Source: Aristolochia californica (Eukaryota; Streptophyta; Magnoliopsida; Piperales; Aristolochiaceae). Taken from it: a DNA stretch of 64,000 nucleotides. Shown piece after piece: positions 56,301 to 64,000 of this stretch. The stretch lies in the NCBI GenBank assembly GCA_029961685.1, contig JARWKL010000007.1, forward strand, positions 3,058,708-3,122,707, read 5' to 3'. The notes below the pieces were generated by a model. That model ran no database searches. It saw only the letters and a list, made by a program, of their open reading frames with translations, and was not told the origin of the DNA. A program made the position numbers and the translations under genes. The stretch's first letter is position 1, and every line of letters begins with the position of its first letter.

Positions 56301-57143
56301 CCCTTCTGGTCCCCTAAAGTTTCTTGAGGGAGTAATAATCTCACCAAAATCAGACACAAATAAGAGTAAAACTCAATTAAAATCTGAATTTCACTTTTGT
56401 AGTTGTGCAAACTAAGTGGGGCCCAGAGACCAAAATTGGGGTTTCGTCAAATAATCACACGAGCACCCAATAGTAAGAAAACCTGCATAGTAGAAATTTC
56501 CAACCAAAATATACCAGAATTCACAAAATCCAGGCTGACATCAGCCTCCAAAAGGATGATGCAGGCAAAGAAGACAGTATTGGAGTTTGCTCATACTGAG
56601 AGTGGGAGAATCCCAAGTAATAGACCCTCTTGGGACACTAATCAGGCATAGAACTGCTTAACTAGCTGTAGAAACTATCAAACCTAGGGTTATGACAGAG
56701 AAAGAGAACAAAAAATCTAAATTTTGACACCAGTCAAGACCAAACCTTGAAATTCCCTTTTCTAAGATGGTGCTGTATTTAGAGGGAGAGAGGATGCTTC
56801 ACTGGCTTGCAATCAGGACCAATTGCTCTGATACTATGTCAATTATTGAAGAAAAAAGAGTTGAGAGGGAGAAGGAGAATGGAGGAATGTTGGAGAAGAG
56901 TGCACAGCTCTGGATGGGGCAAAAGATTGAGCTCCATCTTCATTTTATTAACTTAAGTGAGTGGAGAGAAAAAGACCTCTCTATCCCTCATACAAGTACA
57001 CCTTATATCTCCATAGATACATCTCCAAATGTTGTGAAAATTGGACAATAGACAATTACAGATTTCCTGAAACCAATGATACACTTCTTGATATAACCAG
57101 ATTATGTGAAATGACCAAACTACCCTTTACATTATATTTAACA
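53345..57143 (-). pseudogene. Copia element lacking its 3' half, with 5' LTR
   Basis: The minus strand runs from a 5' LTR (56837-57143) through a primer site reading TAGTATCAGAGC (complement at 56826-56837, near the initiator-Met type). Gag has LNGHNYLSWSKFVRIYLQ (56124-56357) and a gag tail (55606-56103). Protease/pre-integrase (LGMSSL...LVLFVLKFPHNLLSINQL, 54950-55405) and integrase ([28 protein letters not shown], 54777-54900) follow, and the start of RT (EQPPGYVTQGETKKKCKLKK, YRLKQAPRA, 53348-53590). It stops right there: the RT catalytic part, RNase H and 3' LTR are missing and antisense LINE sequence follows. Frameshifts and stops are frequent. Confidence 0.85.
56837..57143 (-). repeat. 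5' LTR of the truncated copia element
   Basis: 307 bp bounded by TG (56837, TGTCAATT) and CA (57143, TTTAACA) in plus orientation. It is placed by the adjacent primer site and the TG...CA rule. The second LTR is not in the window, so the border cannot be confirmed by alignment. Confidence 0.55.
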
Positions 57144-57149
57144 AGAATT

Positions 57150-57509
57150 TTTCAGCTCCCCTCGTTGTTGAAGGTGATTTGGCAGTGATTATTTCTGGGT
57201 TCTCTTCAAGGAAAGCTCCTCCTTAGTGATTTTTACATATTTGTCACAGGATTCTAGCATATTATCGGCATCTTGGTATTCAGTAAGTTCATCATGTGCA
57301 TAGTGAAAATGTGGTGTCAGATTCGTTAGCGTGTCATGAAGCTGAACTTTTCTGGATCTTTTAGTGGCTCATTTATTTCCTTTTGATGTTCATTAGTTTG
57401 TTTTGTGTTTTTTTGTTTTTTGTTGTATTTTTTTATATTAGCAGCAAGTTCTGCGCCTTTTGTACGTTCCTTCTCTTTAATGAAATTTTTATCTTTTAAA
57501 AAAAAAAAA
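57150..57509 (+). mobile_element. LINE 3' end, sense, with A12 tail
   Basis: The plus strand reads VEGDLAVIISGFSS, later HSENVVSDSLACHEA (decayed RNase H), then a T-rich 3' UTR with TTCTCTTTAATGAAATT and A12 at 57498-57509. It adjoins the copia LTR, so the copia probably inserted into this LINE, or a later rearrangement joined them. Confidence 0.6.
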
Positions 57510-57985
57510 GAAATTTCAACGATCTTGCATTGGTTAGAGTAACTAAGCTGTATGAATGCCTCTAAAGGGAGTGTGTTAGATGAATTCATCTTATTTTAAT
57601 TTTTTCTCGTTATCAAACAGGTTGATTGACTACCAATTGTGGTGTTTTTCTGTTTTATTTTGCTGGTGGTATAAGTCTGCTTATTTAGGAGACCATTCAA
57701 ATCTCTAGGTAACCTGTGCTATTGACAGCTACATGCCTATTGGCCCTAGCTGATTTTTTTGTTATTAACTCAGTAGAATTTTTTATTTATTTCTCTATTG
57801 CCAATTTATTACTGTTCTATCATTTTTGTTCAAGTAACTGTTACATATTTAACTTATTTCCATCACCAGTTCATTAAACGGGCTTCATTGCTAGTTTTTT
57901 AATAATCTTCTGGGGCCTGTTTTAACCCGGCCTAAATTCAAATGTACCACCACTTAACATCTTTCCTTTTCCTCACTGTCTGCAG
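57510..57985 (+). other. Sequence upstream of the DGS1 start exon, intron-like
   Basis: T-rich and ending in CTGTCTGCAG, a good 3' splice site at 57985, so it is likely the end of a 5' UTR intron. No repeats or coding segments recognised. Confidence 0.5.
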
Positions 57986-58015
57986 GTAGACCAGCATTTG
58001 CAAACATCCAACAAG

Positions 58016-60503
58016 ATGGCAGATTTGCAGGAAAATTCTAAGGAAGAAATTTCAGATGTCAAACCCTTGATATCCTTCTACTCATGTCGATTAAGGGAAA
58101 AACTTGTCAAATTCTTGCCTACCCCTCGTTCGAGTTTTTTTGCCCGAATAACAAATCCATTTTCTAGAGGCACTTATTCCAGATACAAGAGAAGGAAGCC
58201 GAGCCTACCTCTTCCATTATCTTCGACTTATTATGACACCTCTTTGTAAGTTCTTTGATGATTTCTAATGTTTGTTAGTTGACTGATGTCATGAAGTGAG
58301 AGCTCGCTCTTGTTGGTTGATGATAGCCATCTGGTTAGTGGATAGAAGCAGCATCTTTTGGTAGTCTTATTTCTTCAATCAGATGATCAAGATCCTGCAA
58401 TGTTGAGAAGTGTCTGGAAATTCAAGCCCATGTTACTCATGCAAGGCTACTTTCAATGGTTTCGTTTAGATGCTGTGTTAATTAAGTACTCATTGTAGTC
58501 TATAGTTTGTAGTGGCTGAGTTTCTAAAAGTGAGATAGGTACTCATATGAAGAGGGAAACAAGTGGCAGTTCTCTTATTCGTCCTTGGACATCAATGTGC
58601 ATGGACATAGAGGATTCCCTGGAAGAAGGTACTTAGCTTATGGTTGCCCTGTTCTTCAATGTAAGGCTTCGATATAATTTCTTTCGCTCAGAAATGGTAC
58701 AACTGTGCATGAAGGTTGCCTATGATTTCATGTGGACTGTTTAATATGCCAATCTTTACAAATTTGTTTAGATGTTGCTGGAAGTGCTTACTCTTATTTG
58801 GATGGACTATCTAACTGGAAATGAATAACTCAACCCTCTTATGTGCCCTCCCACTCTCTCATAGCTTGTAGTTTTCTGATCTCTTAGAGCTGTTTTGAGC
58901 TCTTGTGTTCTTGTCATTAGAGTCCACTCACCTTCTTGCAGTGGAGTAGTGAATTTATTGAAGTAGTTACCCAATCATAACATTGTTCTGGAAGCACAAA
59001 CATATTTTGTTTGGTCATGTGTAAACATGCTTGCAGGAATCTTGATTGGCTGCAATTTACTTACTGAAATTCAAAGAACCTTGAAGAATAATCTTATGTT
59101 GTTCCATCTGCAGGACACTGGGGAATACATCCAACGTTCTTGACATTATTGAGGATATTATGGGACACATTTTGTCAAGGTTGCATCATATTCAAAAGAG
59201 CTTGCTCTTTTGGCAATCACGGGCGGAGGTTATTATTCCCCAGTTTTGATAACCATGATAGCTATGTATACTTACCTAGAAATTAGTGAAAACAAGCTTG
59301 CTAGAAATTCAATAAAACTTAAAGGAGTCATCTAGTTATTTAATGAAACAACTTGGGTGGTACCATAATCTGTGGCTAATCAGTTTCTTCATGGTTTTTT
59401 GTACAGGGAACTGACAAACAAAAGGTGTACTTTATGGTTTTTGAAAGAGGCCCTTGGGCTTTTATTGAAGGATCAACTCAGTTGCTACGTGGGTTTGCTA
59501 CTGAAGGGTATTCCATGCAACATCTTTGCCATTCTGCAAATTTTAGCATTAATGAGAGGATAGCTGTGTTAACTGGCTTGCAGAAATCTTTGGCTATGTT
59601 TCTTGCACAGGTTGTTGGTTTTGTACGATCTTGCTTTACACTGTCTTCTTCTTGCCAGATTTCACTACTTGAATTTATTTTTGAGATGTGATAATTCTTT
59701 GTGATTATCAACTAAATGTAGTGATTGAATTTTCTTTGTGATTATCAGCTGTACACGGAGGTTGACAAATTTGGTGAAGCTCTGATGAAGGATCCCGACA
59801 AGTCATTGCCAGTCTTATTGATGACCATCAATAATTTGTTTTCAAAATTGGAAGCATCAATAGACCATCTGCAATTAAATATGAAGGTTGACTACTTTCT
59901 AATTTACTAAGATCCAATGGGTTCTATTTGAGAGCTTGTTGAATCCCATGTTTTTGGTTGGCGACAAATTCAGACCATGCCTTCTGTATGACACATGCAT
60001 CAGTTCACTACTTTCATAAGGTGTTTCAGCTATCTCCGTTGTTTTTCTCTGCAGAATAGTTTTCCTGTTCCTATGGATGAAAGCAAGTCATTGTATCTCC
60101 AGTTAGAAAAACTGCCTGAGATTAACAAGGACACATCACAATGGACAGATTGTGAAGTAAGGGATGCTATTAATTCAGTTAATACAAACCTCCGGAGACT
60201 TGATTCTTATCTGTCTGTCCTTGTAAGTTGGACTTTATATTCATCTTCCAAGTTGGTTGTTTCTAGCTGATATTTTAATTACCATTGTCTTATTTTGTAT
60301 TTCTTAAGGTTTCAAAATACCAAAAACCTAGGAGAATGACTGTATACTGGTTACGGTATACATGTGGAGCTGTGGGTCTCTCTGTATGTTCAGTGTGGCT
60401 CTTGCGGCATAGTAGCTTAATGGGAAGTCCTGATATTGACAACTGGATTCATGAAGCAAAGGAGTCAACAGTCAGTTTTTGGAAAGATCATGTGGAGCAA
60501 CCA
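58016..60503 (+). CDS. DGS1: DGS1-like mitochondrial protein (NCA2 family), 5' part
   Basis: Six coding exons: 58016-58245, 59114-59228, 59407-59610, 59749-59886, 60055-60222, 60309-60503, totalling 1050 nt (350 codons). All are GT-AG and in phase; the rest lies beyond the window. The ATG follows an acceptor at 57985 with a 30-nt leader. Key segments are VKPLISFYSCRLREKL, LDIIEDIMGHILSRLHHIQK, KVYFMVFERGPWAFIEGSTQ, INERIAVLTGLQKSLAMFLA and MTINNLFSKLEASIDHLQ. A membrane span follows at about residues 297-316 (YTCGAVGLSVCSVWLL). Arabidopsis DGS1 is a mitochondrial outer-membrane protein linked to galactolipid synthesis; yeast NCA2 affects ATP synthase subunit expression. The known protein is about 600 aa, so some 250 residues are off the window. 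No lesions seen. Confidence 0.88.
58246..59113 (+). other. DGS1-like intron after the first coding exon
   Basis: 868 bp, phase 2, donor GTAAGT and acceptor CATCTGCAG. AT-rich; nothing recognised. Confidence 0.7.
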
Positions 60504-60743
60504 GTATGATACTTCTTGATTTTTCTCATATCAGTGCTACTTCTGCTTTTGAGATTTAATTGAATATGAAACTAACTATTGTTAATGAAGTATCATGTCC
60601 CGTTTCGAAAAAATGAAGTATCATGTCTTATCATACTGTTTATTTACATTTCAAAATAAAGTATCTACTACTAAATCAGTTCCAGGGCTTCACTAGGTTT
60701 CCAGTTTTCTATATGATGGTGATCAATGAAATTTTAAGCTTTT

Positions 60744-61253
60744 TGTGTAAGGGTGCTGTAAAAAGTGTAAAAACCTAGAGAGAGATAGAGAGAGAAGAGG
60801 AAGAGAGAGAAAGAGGAAGAAAAGAAAAAGGAGGCAAAGCTCTGAATAAGCTGCGTTGGGGGTTGTACACGACCCCCAATGCTATTTATTATGTTTTAAG
60901 TCATAAATTACAGAAATGACACAAATGGCCCTCTTACATAGAAAATACTTATTTCCTTATAACTCCTATTCTACTCTGCCTATGAATATAAACATTTGTA
61001 CCCAATGCTATTAATTAGGTTTTAAGTCATAAATTACATAAATGACAAAAATGCCCCCCCTTTTTTTATCAAGGACAAAAATGCCCCTCTTACATAGAAA
61101 ATACTTATTTTCTTATAAGTCCCATTTTACTCTGGCTATGAATATAAACATTTGTACATAGACTAAATCAAACATGCTGAACAAGATAGTGCCATAATAT
61201 AAATATCCGATTATGTTAAATGACCCAAATACCATTGAGCTGATTTTCTCACA
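60744..61253 (-). repeat. 3' LTR of the antisense copia, with internal duplication
   Basis: About 510 bp bounded by TG (60744, TGTGTAAG) and CA (61253, TCTCACA). A purine-rich tract (GAGGGAGAG on the minus strand, 61254-61262) sits next to it. It contains (GA)n (60778-60835). A 126-bp segment starting CCAATGCTATT is duplicated in tandem (60876 and 61002), and the second copy has an extra insertion with a C7T7 run. Confidence 0.65.
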
Positions 61254-63715
61254 CTCTCCCTCAAGCTGGAGCATATATATATCCATGAGGCCCAACTTGT
61301 CACAGAAGTTCATGAATTCATGCTTTCCTAATGCCTTGGTGAAAATATCTCCAAGTTGATCAACTGACTGAACATAGGGGGTGATCACATCTTTCTTCAT
61401 CACAACATCTCTGACAAAATGGCAATCCACCTCTCTGTGTTTTTTTTCTCTCATGAAAAACTGGATTGTTGACAATAAATATAGTGGCCTAGTTATCACA
61501 AAAAATAGTCATTGCTTCATTTTGATTGAACCCTAACTCCCTAGAAACCAATCTCACCCACCCACATCAACTTGCTAATAGTATGTGCCATAGCTTTGCA
61601 CTTCGCTTCTATGCTGTATATCTAGCTACCGCTTTCTGTTTCTTACACTTTCAACTGATTAAGTTGCCACCCAGAAAGACACAGTAACCTGTTGTTAATT
61701 TTTTATCTAGCTTTGACCCAGCATAGTCTGCATCAGAGACAATTTAACTTTTCAAGTGACCATTATTTTTAAAGAAAAGATCTTTCCCTGGAGCTCCCTT
61801 GAGATATCTCAAGATCCTCTGAGCTGCTTCGAGATGGATCTTCTGTGGTTATTCCATAAATTGGCTTACTACACTTACTATAAAAGATATATCCGAGTGC
61901 ATAATTGTGGCATATATAGGCTTCCCAACCAGTTTCTTATACAATGTTTTATCATTCAATTCTACACTTAGTTATTGTATAGATTGAGTTAACTTCCATC
62001 GAAGTATCTACCGGTTTAGCTCCCAATAGTCGATACTCATGTAGCATATCGGTTATATACTTTCTGGAGATAACACCAGTCCTTTGCTTCTTGCAACTTC
62101 GACACTCAAAAAATACTTCAATGCCCCCAAGTCTTTGGTTTGGAAGTGAGTAGCAAGTAGTTTTTTAACTTCTTCAATTCTAGGGGTATCACGATTAGTT
62201 AATATAATATCATCCACATGTACAAGTAAAATTATGATCCCCGAAGGCCTTTTCATGACAAACAGGGAATAATTGCAGTGGCTCCTAGAGATGTCCATAG
62301 ACATCACTACTTGGCTAAATTTTTTGAAATCAAACGCGAGGGCTTTGTTTTAGGCCATAGATTACTTTCTTGAGTATGCATACCATGTGCATCCCCTCCT
62401 AAACAACACACCTCGGAGGTTGCTCCATGTAGACTTCTTCTTCAAGGTCACCATATAGAAAGACATTCTTTATGTCTAACTAGCATAAGGGCCAACCTTG
62501 AGTAACTATAATAGATACTAGAATACGTAACAATGACAGTCAAGCAATTGGAGAGAAGGTTTCAAACACACCTACACTATAAGTTTGTGTTTATACTTTG
62601 ACCACCAGACGCGCTTTATACCTCTGAACCGAGCCATCAACTTTGTATTTGACTATACAACCCATCTACAGCCAACCACTGCAGCATTTGAAGGTAACTC
62701 ACATAATTGCCAGGTTCCTCGCTCTAACTGAGCAGCCATCTCAGCATCCATAGCTTGCTTCTACTATGGAGAGGATATAACATCCTGCTCTGAAGAACGA
62801 ATAGTGCAAGCAGAAATAGACAATGCAAACTTTCTATAGTTGTCAGACAAATGATCATATGACACAAAATGAGACAACAGGTGACGACTACCTTTTCGTA
62901 TACCTTTCCTTAAAGCACTGGGTAGGTGTAGATCACTTACCTTAGGATCTTGAGATAGAGACGAGTCATGGTCCGGCATGAGAGAGGAAGTTGTGGGCTG
63001 AGAGGGATGCACCTGTTGACATGAATATACCTGCAAGGGTTTCTCAATAATGGTGTTTTGTGTAGGTCCAAGACGATCATCAATTGGTAGGGGAATATAT
63101 GACTCAGAAACTTTGGAAAAAGATGGTACATCAATGGAAGTAATAGACTCAAAAAAGGGAGTATCCTCAAAGAATGTGGCATATGTGGATACAAATATTT
63201 TTCTAGTAGATGGACAAAAACACTTGTATCCCTTTTGTGTTCGAGAGTACCCAAGAAAGACACATTTAATTGCTCAAGGAGATAACTTATCTTTAGATGA
63301 TCCTACAACATGAGTAAAACAAACACATCCAAAAACATGAGGAGAAATTGAAAACAATGGAGTTGAAGGCAACAAAATCTGAACGGAAAATTTACCTTCA
63401 AGGACAAATGAAGGCATCCTATTAATCAACTAGCATGCAGTAAGCACTACATTACCTCAATAGTGTTTAGGAACCTTCATATGCAACATCATAGTGCGAG
63501 CTACTTCTAGTAGATGACGATTTTTACGCTTTATGACTCTGTTTTGTTGTGGAGTAAACACAAAAAATTGATTCATGAATATCAAACTTGTGATTCATGA
63601 ATTCAAGACTATTGTTAGTACACAAAATATGAATAGAGGCCAAAAATCGATTCTATATTTCATTGTACCAAACTTTGAATACATCAAAAGCTTCAAACTT
63701 CTCCCAAAGGAGTTA
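60744..63715 (-). pseudogene. Antisense Ty1-copia element in a DGS1-like intron
   Basis: Minus strand, from the right: integrase (LCTNNSLEFMNHKFD, then C-terminal VFLGYSRTQKGYKCF-like, 63180-63640), a linker (LPSALRKGIRKGSRHLLSHF, 62764-63036), and RT (VMSMDISRSHCNYSLFVMKR, HVDDIILTN, 62053-62307). The RNase H end follows (KHREVDCHFVRDVV, SVDQLGDIFTKALGKHEF, 61280-61470). A purine-rich tract and the 3' LTR complete it. HVDD replaces the usual YVDD. Frameshifts and stops are common. Gag and the 5' LTR are not seen before the window ends; sequence beyond 63715 does not look like copia. Confidence 0.85.
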
Positions 63716-64000
63716 GACCCTAAAGCAATCATAATAGTTAGGATATTACCTAACGACAGAAGATGGAGAAGTTTGACAAGAAAACGACAGACATTGAGGC
63801 TCAACAACGACAAGAGGATAGGGGAAAATCGCCGGCGACGGAGGAAGATGGACCTTGGTGCATGGTGAAGGGAAGATCTGCAACTTGAAAAAGGAGCAGT
63901 AGAAGAGACGAAGCATCGTGGGTTCACGGCGACACGGAAATCTCGATGAAGCAGACACAGGGCCAGGCAGTTCGTATAATGATAAGAAACGGGCAAAGAC
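63716..64000. other. Unassigned sequence at the right edge
   Basis: A purine-rich, more GC-rich stretch (GACGACAAGAGG, CGCCGGCGACGG) with overlapping open frames on both strands but no recognised domain. It breaks the copia integrase and may be another insertion. Confidence 0.35.

Overview
This is plant nuclear DNA, from an angiosperm. The evidence is GT-AG split genes, a plastid-type DnaJ protein, a DGS1/NCA2-family gene, and dense Ty1-copia, Ty3-gypsy, L1-type LINE and hAT remnants, mostly inside very long introns. The sequence is AT-rich. The species cannot be named from it; a perennial dicot, basal eudicot or magnoliid with TE-inflated introns is only a guess. All exon structures were read by eye from splice sites, frame and conserved motifs.

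Layout. (1) <1-4140, minus: a CUE-domain ubiquitin-binding protein gene, with three exons seen and its 3' end cut by the window edge. (2) 4141-4965: an 825-bp region between two divergent start codons, probably a bidirectional promoter. (3) 4966-29342, plus: an 11-exon gene for a type-I (class A) DnaJ/Hsp40 of chloroplast type, about 497 aa. Its introns hold a dead copia element, at least six LINE pieces, a chromovirus fragment, a TRIM-like element and a poly(A)-only insertion. (4) 29343-33700: gene-free AT-rich DNA with two minisatellites. (5) 33730-37640, minus: a dead hAT transposase gene split by a second hAT element that has a perfect 8-bp target duplication. (6) 37640-41410: mostly unassigned, with a second hAT fragment and a possible transcribed leader near 39.6-40.2 kb. 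(7) 41426-49140, plus: a structurally complete but mutated two-ORF L1-type LINE with a 15-bp target duplication. (8) 49281-57509: truncated LINEs and a copia element that lacks its 3' half. (9) 58016->64000, plus: the first six coding exons of a DGS1-like mitochondrial outer-membrane protein; the last visible intron carries another minus-strand copia element.

The three host genes do not form a functional cluster. I see no new biochemical system. What is worth a second look is the readable insertion history: exact target duplications, tail-only LINE insertions, an in-frame coding minisatellite in LINE ORF1, an ATGA overlap just before LINE ORF2, and a hAT-in-hAT nest.
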